This document shows positions 35,182 to 43,077 of a stretch of 64,000 nt of DNA, piece after piece. Origin of the DNA: Flavobacterium sp. Root901 (GTDB lineage: Bacteria; Bacteroidota; Bacteroidia; Flavobacteriales; Flavobacteriaceae); the NCBI RefSeq assembly GCF_001429765.1, contig NZ_LMJB01000005.1:1081071-1145070 (forward strand). Reading direction: 5' to 3'. Positions within the stretch are counted from its first letter, which is position 1. Each line of letters starts with the position of its first letter. The position numbers were made by a program, and so were the translations under genes. The notes below the pieces were generated by a model. The model saw only the letters and a program-made list of their open reading frames with translations. It had not been told where the DNA came from and did not search any database.

Positions 35182-37485
35182 TTACTCATAATACAACTGC
35201 GTAGCACTTATTTCTTGTTTTTCTTTTCCTTCCTGCTGTATAAAACAACTTAAAGTTGTGCCGCCAATCTGGTCGAAATAACTAATGTTGAGTTTGTGAA
35301 ATCCTTTTTCGAGTTTAACAGCTCCAAAAGCTTCATTAAGCCAATGTATTCCGTCGTTATTTATAACTAATTCATTATCTATAAAAAGCTTCGATCCGTC
35401 GTCTGAAAGAGTCGAAATCGTATAATTTGTCGTTTCCGGGATAAAGATATAACCGCTGAATTTTAAACCGATATAACGCTCTAATTTCGTTTTCCATTTT
35501 TCGGAACTAATTTTGCCTTCGAAAATGCCTGAATTAACTGGTTTTGCCAATTCTAAATCCTGAGTCTGCTGAAAGAATGTTCCGGTATAATAATCGAATT
35601 TTAATCCGTTTTTGGTCAGTTTTATAGCTGAAGCCGATTTTAATTCCGGATTTCTAACCAATATTTTATTGATGGAACTTTTTCTTCCGCCGGGACTTAT
35701 CTGAACCGTTTTAATAATTCGGAATTCGCCTTTCGGAATATTTATCGTTACAGGTTTGGTATAAAGTTCAGCCGTTTCATCCGGATTATAGCCATCAATG
35801 GTATAAAAAATCTGCCCGTTTTTAATCGTTGGTTTTAAATCTAAAATATATTTTGATGCAATTAAAGCCGTTTCTTCAGCACCAAAAGGAGTCGGAACTT
35901 TATAAAGTCTTTTTTGCGATTCCAGTTTTTCTAAATGATGCGGAATCTGATTTAAAATAAAACGATTATAGTTTTTGTTTTGTGGTTCGGTCCAGGCAAT
36001 TTCTGCTAAAGCAAATAAACGCGGATAAAGCATATAATTTAATTTAGCCGGACTTGTTAAATATTCTGACCAAAGATTCGACTGCACGCCCATAATATAT
36101 TTTTGTTCCTCAATCGTTAAACTATCGACAGGAGTTGGATTATAGTTATAGATTTTTTCAACCGTTGTTAATCGTCCGATAGTTAAAGGTTCCTGAGGCG
36201 AATATCCCTGATTGTAATCTAAATACAAAACCTGTTCCAGATTCATAATTACAAAATGTTTCTGTTTTGCAGCACTTATTCCTCCGGCTTCTCCACGCCA
36301 TGACATCACGGCTGCATTTGGTGCCAGTCCGCCTTCGAGCATTTCGTCCCAGCCCAAAATTTGCCTTCCATGGGCATTTAAGAATTTTTCTATTCGGGTA
36401 GTCAGGTAGCTTTGTAATTCGTGTTCGTTTTTTAAACCTAAAGACGCAATTCGTTTTTGGCAGTTCGGGCATTCTTTCCATCTTGCCTTTGGACATTCGT
36501 CGCCTCCAATATGAATATATTTACTCGGAAACAAGGCTATAACTTCGGTTAAAACATCTTCTAAAAAAGTAAAGGTTTCTTCTTTTCCCGCGCAAAAAAT
36601 ATCTTCAAAAACGCCCCAGGATTCTGCGACTTTATAATTTCGATCAGGAAAACACGATAAATCTGGATAAGCAGTAACGGCTGCAGTTGCATGACCCGGC
36701 ATTTCGATTTCCGGAATAATATTGACATAACGCTCTTCGGCAAATTTTACAATGTCTTTAATTTCTTCCTGAGTATAAAAACCACCGTATGGATTTCCAT
36801 CAAAAAAATAAGGAAATCTTTCGAATTTATTTCCCACTAAAGTCTGTGCTCTTTTTGATCCGACTTCTGTTAATTTTGGATATTTTTTAATCTCAATTCG
36901 CCAGCCCTGATCATCGGTTAAATGCCAGTGAAAGTTGTTTAATTTATAATATGACATTTGTGCTATAAAATCTTTTATAACATCAACAGAGAAAAAATGC
37001 CGGCACACATCGAGATGAAGGCCGCGGTAGCCGTATCGGGGCTGGTCTTCGATGGTTAAAAACGGTAATTTTACTTCCTGATTTTTGGGATTATTGGGTA
37101 AAAGCTGTAATAAACTCTGAACAGCATAAAATAATCCTTCTTCACTTCCGGTAACGGTAATTTTTTTAGATGTAATATTGATTTTATAAGCTTCTTTTTT
37201 TGGAGAAAAAGAGGGCTTTTCGGCAATAAACAAAACTTCAATATTACTTTTTTTATTTGCTGTATTTGAATTTACAGCCGACTCAAAAATCTGTGCAGTT
37301 TTAAATTCTTTTGCACTGTATTTATTCTTTTCAAATGCAACTTTAATTTTTCCGTTTATCTGAATGCTGTCGCCGGTCGTTTGAAACGAGTTTGGTGCAG
37401 GAATTATAGAAATATTGCCGGAAGTACTTTGAGCATTTCCGAAAGAATAAAAGAAAATTAAAAAGAGAAATATACTTTTTTGCAT
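35182..37485 (-). CDS. Secreted GH20 beta-N-acetylhexosaminidase with PA14 domain
   Basis: The 767-aa exported enzyme has a signal peptide (ending GNAQ near residue 19), a GH20b N-terminal domain and a GH20 barrel with the catalytic Asp-Glu pair D329-E330 in HIGGDECPK. A C-terminal PA14-like region (about residues 640-760, with YTISTLSDDGSKLFID) may bind carbohydrate. It should release terminal GlcNAc-type residues from chitooligosaccharides or glycans. It is divergent from the DeoR regulator. The palindrome TTTGCA-N7-TGCAAA upstream of its promoter also occurs twice upstream of susC, so it is likely part of the same regulon. Confidence 0.92.
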   Translation of the reverse strand: MQKSIFLFLIFFYSFGNAQSTSGNISIIPAPNSFQTTGDSIQINGKIKVAFEKNKYSAKEFKTAQIFESAVNSNTANKKSNIEVLFIAEKPSFSPKKEAYKINITSKKITVTGSEEGLFYAVQSLLQLLPNNPKNQEVKLPFLTIEDQPRYGYRGLHLDVCRHFFSVDVIKDFIAQMSYYKLNNFHWHLTDDQGWRIEIKKYPKLTEVGSKRAQTLVGNKFERFPYFFDGNPYGGFYTQEEIKDIVKFAEERYVNIIPEIEMPGHATAAVTAYPDLSCFPDRNYKVAESWGVFEDIFCAGKEETFTFLEDVLTEVIALFPSKYIHIGGDECPKARWKECPNCQKRIASLGLKNEHELQSYLTTRIEKFLNAHGRQILGWDEMLEGGLAPNAAVMSWRGEAGGISAAKQKHFVIMNLEQVLYLDYNQGYSPQEPLTIGRLTTVEKIYNYNPTPVDSLTIEEQKYIMGVQSNLWSEYLTSPAKLNYMLYPRLFALAEIAWTEPQNKNYNRFILNQIPHHLEKLESQKRLYKVPTPFGAEETALIASKYILDLKPTIKNGQIFYTIDGYNPDETAELYTKPVTINIPKGEFRIIKTVQISPGGRKSSINKILVRNPELKSASAIKLTKNGLKFDYYTGTFFQQTQDLELAKPVNSGIFEGKISSEKWKTKLERYIGLKFSGYIFIPETTNYTISTLSDDGSKLFIDNELVINNDGIHWLNEAFGAVKLEKGFHKLNISYFDQIGGTTLSCFIQQEGKEKQEISATQLYYE

Positions 37486-37507
37486 GGTTACTTTTTTGTT
37501 TGTTAAA

Positions 37508-37515
37508 CAAATTTA
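37508..37515 (-). promoter_or_regulatory. -7 promoter element TAAATTTG for the hexosaminidase
   Basis: Perfect TAnnTTTG on the minus strand, 22 bases upstream of the ATG at 37485. No -33 TTTG is found at the usual spacing; an operator-like palindrome begins 15 bases upstream instead. Confidence 0.6.
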
Positions 37516-37530
37516 AGGTTTGTAAAATAG

Positions 37531-37549
37531 TTTGCATTTTTTTTGCAAA
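37531..37549. promoter_or_regulatory. Candidate operator TTTGCA-N7-TGCAAA
   Basis: Perfect 6-bp half-sites separated by seven T residues. The same dyad with the same N7 spacing occurs at 49413-49429, and a slightly shorter one at 49434-49449, at matching positions relative to the susC -7 element. A DeoR-family protein encoded 120 bases away is the obvious candidate to bind it. Confidence 0.6.
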
Positions 37550-37621
37550 AGGTATTTTGGTTTAAATGTCTTTAAAATAGTGCAATTAACTTTTTAATTA
37601 CGTTGTGTTATAATTTGTTTC

Positions 37622-37634
37622 GCAAGAATATTGC
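37622..37634. promoter_or_regulatory. Dyad GCAA-N5-TTGC upstream of the deoR promoter
   Basis: The half-sites are those of the nearby operator in reversed order. It lies 10 bases before the deoR -7 element, so it could serve autoregulation. The match is short and may be chance. Confidence 0.35.
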
Positions 37635-37644
37635 ATTTATTGTT

Positions 37645-37652
37645 TACATTTG
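37645..37652 (+). promoter_or_regulatory. -7 promoter element TACATTTG for the deoR-family gene
   Basis: Perfect TAnnTTTG, 17 bases upstream of the ATG at 37670. It rules out the longer frame that begins at TTG 37631. Confidence 0.6.
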
Positions 37653-37669
37653 TTCAAAAAAGAATTCGC

Positions 37670-38446
37670 ATGAATAATGATAATGAAGTGGTTAATTACA
37701 CTAAAGAAGAACGTAAAAATCTTATTTTAAAAGAGATTAACTTGCATACTCGTGTAAGTTTTGAAACCCTTTCGGCTAAATTATTTGTTTCAGAAGATAC
37801 TGTAAGACGTGATATTAACGAACTTGAGTCAGAATCTTTATTGATTAAAGTAAAAGGCGGCGCGATGACAAAAGCGTACCATCATTCTTCCTCTAATCAG
37901 ACTTATGCAGGCGAATCAAAACAAATTATCGCGCAAAAAACTTTAGGACTGCTTCATGACGGAATGGTTCTTTTAATTGGCGGCGGTACCACCATTCGAG
38001 AATTCATCCGTTTAATTCCTAATGACTTAAACCTGACTATTTTTACCGTCACCGTTTTGTCTGCGGTTGAACTTTTAGACAAACCCAACGTCAAAATTAT
38101 CATGATTGGCGGCAGCATTTCATCATACAGTCAAATGTGTGTGAGCGGCGATGTCTACAATCAATTAGCGAACATTAAGGTGGACTTATTAATTTTGGGA
38201 ACCAATGCTTTAGATATTGAAGGCGGTTTCTCAGATTCTGACTGGGAAACGGTTCAGGTCAAAAAAGCAATGATTCAGGCTTCAGAAAAAACAGCAATTC
38301 TTACGATTTCTGAAAAACTGGATACGGTTTTAAAAATGAAAATTGCCAGTTTATCTGAAGTGGATTACGTTGTGACGGAAGTTGATCCTACAGACGAAAA
38401 ACTACAAGCGTATAAAAAGGCAGTTCCAAGTCTGGTTTTTATCTAA
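37670..38446 (+). CDS. DeoR/GlpR-family transcriptional regulator
   Basis: The 258-aa protein has an N-terminal DeoR helix-turn-helix (residues about 12-65: ETLSAKLFVSEDTVRRDINEL and the conserved VKGGAM). The C-terminal sugar-phosphate sensor domain has the ribose-5-phosphate-isomerase-like fold (IGGGTTIREF, LGTNALDIEGGFSD). Members usually repress sugar-catabolic operons and release DNA on binding a phosphorylated intermediate; KDPG or 2-keto-3-deoxygluconate would fit here, by inference. The end overlaps the convergent dipeptidase gene by four bases. The ATG at 37670 is chosen because of the promoter at 37645-37652. Confidence 0.9.
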   Translation: MNNDNEVVNYTKEERKNLILKEINLHTRVSFETLSAKLFVSEDTVRRDINELESESLLIKVKGGAMTKAYHHSSSNQTYAGESKQIIAQKTLGLLHDGMVLLIGGGTTIREFIRLIPNDLNLTIFTVTVLSAVELLDKPNVKIIMIGGSISSYSQMCVSGDVYNQLANIKVDLLILGTNALDIEGGFSDSDWETVQVKKAMIQASEKTAILTISEKLDTVLKMKIASLSEVDYVVTEVDPTDEKLQAYKKAVPSLVFI

Positions 38447-39513
38447 TCCCAGTTTTTTATTAAAAAGTTAATCCAGTTCTGGTGAAAGATTTTATCCAAA
38501 TCTGCATCAGAGTAGCCGTTGTTTTTAAAAATCAGAACCAGTTTTTGCAAATCGGCAATCGTATTTAAATCATAGGGAGATTGTTCTGTTCCAAAAGCGC
38601 CGTCAAGATCTGAACCTATCCCAATATGATTAGCATTTCCGGCCAATTGGCAAATATGATCCATATGTTTAAAAACCGTTTCTAAATTGCAGTTTGTTTC
38701 CTGCGGCGTAGAAACTCCTCTTTCCCAATTCGGAACCAGCATCCAGGCATCTAAAGCACCTCCAATAACAGCCCCCTTTGAAATTAAAGCCAGTATCATT
38801 TCATCGCTGTATTGACGGTTATGGTCAACCAAAGCTCTGCAATTGTTATGACTTGCCCAAACTGGGCCATTATAATGATCTAAAGCCTGCCAAAAAGCAT
38901 CGTCGCATAAATGCGTAGCATCCAAAATAATATTTAAACGTTCCATTTCCTTTAATAAATCAATTCCGTTTTGATTCATTTTTCCTGTTGCGTCTGTTCC
39001 GTTTGCGTAGCGTCCGGGACCATAATGTGCCGGGCCAATTGCTCGTAATCCGTAGTTGTATGCTTTTTCCAGATATGAAATATCAATAATAGAATCAGCG
39101 CCTTCTAAACTCAGAATATAGCCAATTGGTTTTTTATCGTTTGGCGTTCCGTCGTTCCATAAATCAATTTGTTTTAAAAGTGATTTTTTATCTGTAATCT
39201 GCGTAATTTCTCCCGCTTCTTCCATGGCTTTGTACCACGCAAGCTGTCCCTGTGTTTGCGCCCAGGCCTGCTCTGGAGAATTCCAGCCCGGAATTAAACT
39301 GTCGGGTTTTACAAACCTTGCGATTTGAGTTGCTACGACAATTCCGATATTGCCGCGTCGTAAATCAGGAAATGAAACCGTTGCGCGCTCACGATCCGGT
39401 TTGTCGGTCATTCCTTTTTCTAAACTTCGCAGCGTAGGAACATCATTTCTTAAATCACGGTTCCATTCCATTGCATTCATGCTCAGATCTAAATGGGCGT
39501 CTATTATAAACAT
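38443..39513 (-). CDS. M19 (renal) dipeptidase-like amidohydrolase
   Basis: The 356-aa protein belongs to the membrane dipeptidase family of the amidohydrolase superfamily. Metal ligands are present: H7 and D9 in DAHLDLS, Glu in LSLEGAD near residue 134, His in DATHLCD, His in ASHNN and Asp in IGSDLDGAFG. It has no signal peptide, so it is cytoplasmic. M19 enzymes cleave amides whose amine side is a D-amino acid. As the last gene of a sugar-acid operon it could remove the acetyl group from an N-acetyl-2-amino-2-deoxy-aldonic acid, which is an N-acyl D-amino acid; this is inference. A plain dipeptidase role is the alternative. Confidence 0.88.
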   Translation of the reverse strand: MFIIDAHLDLSMNAMEWNRDLRNDVPTLRSLEKGMTDKPDRERATVSFPDLRRGNIGIVVATQIARFVKPDSLIPGWNSPEQAWAQTQGQLAWYKAMEEAGEITQITDKKSLLKQIDLWNDGTPNDKKPIGYILSLEGADSIIDISYLEKAYNYGLRAIGPAHYGPGRYANGTDATGKMNQNGIDLLKEMERLNIILDATHLCDDAFWQALDHYNGPVWASHNNCRALVDHNRQYSDEMILALISKGAVIGGALDAWMLVPNWERGVSTPQETNCNLETVFKHMDHICQLAGNANHIGIGSDLDGAFGTEQSPYDLNTIADLQKLVLIFKNNGYSDADLDKIFHQNWINFLIKNWD

Positions 39514-39528
39514 ATTTTTGACTTAAAT

Positions 39529-40644
39529 TTATATATTAATTTCTCTGTTTCTGGCGGCAACTTTCCATTCATCACAAATTTGATGTCCTTTATTGATAAC
39601 CTGAACACTGTCATACAAAGCGCAGGTGGGACAGACGTGATAAGGAAGTGCATAAATAGTATCGCCAATAGTATATGTGTTTTTTCCTTTATTTTCTAAA
39701 ATCAGATGTTCTTCCGAATGTGCTGTTGGAATCAGACTGGCGTCATTTAAAATCACTAATCTTTTATCAATTGGATTTTCAGAAGAAACAGCTTTGTATC
39801 CAATATCAATACAAAGAGTTGAATTTGTTGGTTTTGAAATTATGGTTCCAACAATAACCAAAGCCGGTTTGAATTTTTGTTCGGGTAAGTGAATCTGGTA
39901 ATTTGAATCCCAAAAAACAAAAGTTCCGGGACTGCATTCTACATTTTCCTGCGAGGCATAAAACGGAAATGTATTAGAACCTCCGGCAACAATTTTTAAT
40001 TCGTAACCCAGTTTTTGGTTAAGAATTCCTGTTTTATCTTTTATTTTAAAAAATGCTTCTGAGGCATTTGCCGTTCTTTCTTCAGCACTTCCTTTCAAAT
40101 GGCCGTCGTAAATATGGATTCCCGCAAAATGAAGATTTTTTAACTTCATGATTTTATCTGCCAAAGTGGTCCAGTCTTCCAAAATCGAAAATCCGGTCCT
40201 GTTCATTCCGGTATTTAAATCCAGATAAATATTCAGTTTTAAATTGTTTTCTTTTCCAATTTCATTTAAGGCTTTCGCCGAATCAAGATTGTCAACAATA
40301 GTCGAAAAGTGAATATTTGGATATTTCTGAATCAACAAAATCCATCTTTCTTTTTTAATTCCAACTGGCTGATAGGCGAGCAGAACATCCGGAACTTCAT
40401 GAATTGCGGCAAGTTCGGCTTCGGCAATTGTAGCGCATTTTATTTTCTTGATGTTGTAAATTTTAAACAACTCCAGGATTTCGCCAATTTTATGGGTTTT
40501 AATATGAGGTCTTAACTTTTGAGTATCACCATTTACTGACCCGATAAGACGTTCGAGATTAAACCGTATCCGATCTTCGTAAACAGCTAAAAAAGGCGTA
40601 TCGATTAAGATATCAGATTTAATTTTCCACCAGTTTTCTTCCAT
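39529..40644 (-). CDS. Fold-type III PLP enzyme, D-threonine aldolase / D-serine dehydratase family
   Basis: The 371-aa protein has an alanine-racemase-like barrel with the PLP lysine K49 in RPHIKTHK. Its C-terminal D-serine-dehydratase-like domain carries the metal-binding pair H336 and C338 in LPYHVCPTC. Family members act on D-amino acids with a 3-hydroxyl and need a divalent metal. In this operon, between an M19 enzyme and a KDPG-aldolase-like gene, the best-fitting reaction is dehydration/deamination of D-glucosaminate (a 2R-amino acid) to 2-keto-3-deoxygluconate and ammonia. I recall that D-glucosaminate dehydratase of Pseudomonas fluorescens has related properties, but I cannot check homology here. 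D-threonine aldolase is the alternative. Confidence 0.85.
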   Translation of the reverse strand: MEENWWKIKSDILIDTPFLAVYEDRIRFNLERLIGSVNGDTQKLRPHIKTHKIGEILELFKIYNIKKIKCATIAEAELAAIHEVPDVLLAYQPVGIKKERWILLIQKYPNIHFSTIVDNLDSAKALNEIGKENNLKLNIYLDLNTGMNRTGFSILEDWTTLADKIMKLKNLHFAGIHIYDGHLKGSAEERTANASEAFFKIKDKTGILNQKLGYELKIVAGGSNTFPFYASQENVECSPGTFVFWDSNYQIHLPEQKFKPALVIVGTIISKPTNSTLCIDIGYKAVSSENPIDKRLVILNDASLIPTAHSEEHLILENKGKNTYTIGDTIYALPYHVCPTCALYDSVQVINKGHQICDEWKVAARNREINI

Positions 40645-40647
40645 AAC

Positions 40648-41295
40648 TTAGTTTCTTGTTTTTTCGACAACTTCAATTAAATTTTGAAAAGCTTTTAATG
40701 ATCGCTCATAAGTTAAATTCAAAAGTATCTCTTTCGAAAATAAATTAGAGCCAATTCCAACACAGACAACACCAGATTTAAACCACGATTTTAAATTGCT
40801 TTCTTCAAGGGTCACGCCTCCGGTTGGCATTATTTTCAAATCAGGAAAAGGCGCTCTTATCGCTTTTACATATCCGGGACCGCCAATTTTGTCGGCAGGG
40901 AAAAGCTTAACAATTTCAGCTCCTAATTTATTGGCTTGTAATATTTCGTTTAATGTAGCGGCTCCCGGAATCCAGTAAATATTATTTTTAAGACAGTAAG
41001 CACCAATTTCCGGATCAGTATGCGGACAAACAATACAGTCGGCTCCTAATTGATGATATACTGCTGCTTCATCAACAGATAAAATAGATCCAACTGCTAT
41101 TTTTACATCTAGATTATTTGCCTTTTTAAAAGCTGTCATTTGAGTAAAAACTTCTTTAGCATCATTTGCACGAGCGGCAAACTCTATAATTTTTATGCCG
41201 GCATCAGCCGCTGACTGCAATATGATTTGGGCTGTTTCTATTTTGATTTGAGTCACCAGCGGAAGTACTCCCTGCGTTTTTAAAATGCTGTACAT
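40648..41295 (-). CDS. KDPG/KHG aldolase family protein
   Basis: The 215-aa class I aldolase should split 2-keto-3-deoxy-6-phosphogluconate into pyruvate and glyceraldehyde 3-phosphate. The Schiff-base lysine is K130 in AEIVKLFPA, and the general base region keeps E38 and R42 in EFAARAND, corresponding to E45 and R49 of E. coli Eda. The usual GTVL and PGxxTP segments read VGSIL and PGAATLNE, so the protein belongs to a divergent branch. It starts 5 bases after the kinase gene stop and ends 3 bases before the PLP enzyme gene. Confidence 0.88.
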   Translation of the reverse strand: MYSILKTQGVLPLVTQIKIETAQIILQSAADAGIKIIEFAARANDAKEVFTQMTAFKKANNLDVKIAVGSILSVDEAAVYHQLGADCIVCPHTDPEIGAYCLKNNIYWIPGAATLNEILQANKLGAEIVKLFPADKIGGPGYVKAIRAPFPDLKIMPTGGVTLEESNLKSWFKSGVVCVGIGSNLFSKEILLNLTYERSLKAFQNLIEVVEKTRN

Positions 41296-41300
41296 ATTCT

Positions 41301-42332
41301 TTATCTGTTAATTCTGTTACTTGAACCGTTTTTAATAAAATGGCTTATTTCATCGGGACTTGTTATAGCAAAATCCCCATGAATACTTTGTTTGATAACA
41401 CCGCATGCTGTTGCCCATTCGATACATTCCTGAGGTGTTAATTTATTGGATAGCCCGTATAATAATCCTGCATTGAAGGCATCACCGGAACCAATCTGGT
41501 CTGTTACAACATGTATTTTATGTTCTTGTGTCTGGTAAAAATTATTTTCATGTATTAATAATCCTTTGTATAAATGCGCCGGACCATCTGATTTTCTAAA
41601 ACTCATGGCAAGTGTTTTCAGGAAAGGCATTTTTTGTTTTAACAATTCAAATGTTTTTTGAAAACGATCTGAATCAGATGCTGAGCTGTCGGTTTTAATT
41701 CCGAAATAAATTTCGACGGCATCTAAATCGGCAACAGTTATAGTGCTGTATTGCAATAAATCCGGCATTATTTCAGACGGATGTTTGCCGTACTGCCATA
41801 ATTTGGAACGGTAATTAAAATCAGATGAAATGGAAAGGCCTTTTTTATGCGCGGTTAAAATGGCTTCTTTACAAGCCAAACCAGCCTGATCTGAAACTCC
41901 CGGACTTATTCCTGACCAATGAAAATGGGTAACATCTTTTAAGGCCTCGTCCCAGTTAATCTGATCTTTTTGAATCGTTGCAAATGAAGAATTACTGCGA
42001 TCGTAAATAACCTGCGACTGCCTTATTTGATTTCCTGCTTCAACAAAATATAAACCTAAGCGTTCTCCGCCGTAAACACACTTTGAAGTATTTACTTTGT
42101 ATTTCTGAAGCTCGTTTAAAGCCAGCTGGGCTAAATCATTTTGAGGCAATCGGCTGATATAATCGGTTTGAATCCCTAATTGAGAAAGTAAAACACAAAC
42201 ATTGGCTTCGGCACCGCCTACATGAACTTTTATTTCATCTGTCTGCGTAAACCGGTTTCCATTGGCAGCATTCATCCGGAGTAATAATTCTCCAAATGTC
42301 GCTATTCGTGTTTGTGAGGTATTTGTATTCAT
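41301..42332 (-). CDS. kdgK: PfkB-family kinase, probable 2-keto-3-deoxygluconate kinase
   Basis: The 343-aa ribokinase-fold enzyme has the N-terminal substrate signature VGGAEANVCVLLSQLG near residue 33 and the C-terminal PfkB motif DQIGSGDAFNAGLLYG near residue 270 with the catalytic Asp. The motif set and its direct coupling to a KDPG aldolase gene indicate phosphorylation of 2-keto-3-deoxygluconate to KDPG. Other sugar-acid substrates are possible within the family. It is cytoplasmic. A nested palindromic repeat separates it from ridA upstream in the operon. Confidence 0.88.
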   Translation of the reverse strand: MNTNTSQTRIATFGELLLRMNAANGNRFTQTDEIKVHVGGAEANVCVLLSQLGIQTDYISRLPQNDLAQLALNELQKYKVNTSKCVYGGERLGLYFVEAGNQIRQSQVIYDRSNSSFATIQKDQINWDEALKDVTHFHWSGISPGVSDQAGLACKEAILTAHKKGLSISSDFNYRSKLWQYGKHPSEIMPDLLQYSTITVADLDAVEIYFGIKTDSSASDSDRFQKTFELLKQKMPFLKTLAMSFRKSDGPAHLYKGLLIHENNFYQTQEHKIHVVTDQIGSGDAFNAGLLYGLSNKLTPQECIEWATACGVIKQSIHGDFAITSPDEISHFIKNGSSNRINR

Positions 42333-42349
42333 GTTGTTTTATTTTTTTG

Positions 42350-42504
42350 CCACAGATTTCACAGATTAAAAAGATTTTTTTGCCACGAATTGCACGAATT
42401 AACACAAATCATTGCGCTTAAATAATTCGAGAAATTAGTGCAATTCGTGGCAAAAGATTTAAGCGTAATCAAAAAAAAATCATTTTAATCTGTGAAATCT
42501 GCGG
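42350..42504. repeat. Nested palindromic element between kdgK and ridA
   Basis: An outer imperfect pair (CACAGATTTCACAGATTAAA near 42351 and TTTTAATCTGTGAAATCTG near 42483) encloses an inner pair (TTGCCACGAATTGCAC and GTGCAATTCGTGGCAA). It fills most of the 273-base spacer; downstream of it are AT-rich words and a second partial CAGATT copy. It appears to be an insertion in the operon. Confidence 0.75.
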
Positions 42505-42605
42505 CCTATAATTTAAAAATCAGCCACAGACTTTCGGATTAAATTATTTTCCTTAACCAATTCAGATTGCTCTTTAATCTTTATTTTCTGCGGCCTATAT
42601 TTTTA

Positions 42606-43073
42606 TTACCATAATTCGAAAATAGCTTCGACCTCAACAGGAATATTATCCGGTAAAGAACCCATTCCTACTGCGCTTCTTACGCCAATTCCGTTTTCCT
42701 GTCCCCAAACTTCTGCAAACAATTCACTACAGCCGTTTATTACGTAGGGGTGTCTTAAAAAATCGCCATTGCAATTTACCATTCCAAGTACTTTTATAAC
42801 TCTTTTTACTTTGTTCAGGCTTTCAAAATTGGTTACAATGGTAGAAAGCATGGTCAGGCCAACTTGTCTTGCGGCCAATTTGCCTTCTTCGATATCCATA
42901 TCATCTCCAATACGTCCAATGATTAAAGATTTATCGTCGCGAACAGGACCGTGACCAGAAAGATATAAATATTTTCCGTCGACTAAATAAGGTTTATATA
43001 TGCCCAGAGGCTGAGGTGCAGGCGGTAACGATAAGCCAAGAGCTTCGAATTTTTCCTGAGGCAGTAAATTCAT
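42606..43073 (-). CDS. Rid-family enamine/imine deaminase
   Basis: The 155-aa YjgF/YER057c-fold protein keeps the key arginine in GVRSAVGMGSLP and the following PVEVEAIFEL segment. RidA proteins hydrolyse reactive enamine or imine intermediates released by PLP-dependent dehydratases. Its presence in the same operon as a fold-type III PLP enzyme supports a dehydratase role for that enzyme. It is slightly longer than classic RidA (about 128 aa), typical of a Rid subgroup. It lies 4 bases after the gntP stop. Confidence 0.88.
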   Translation of the reverse strand: MNLLPQEKFEALGLSLPPAPQPLGIYKPYLVDGKYLYLSGHGPVRDDKSLIIGRIGDDMDIEEGKLAARQVGLTMLSTIVTNFESLNKVKRVIKVLGMVNCNGDFLRHPYVINGCSELFAEVWGQENGIGVRSAVGMGSLPDNIPVEVEAIFELW

Positions 43074-43077
43074 GATA

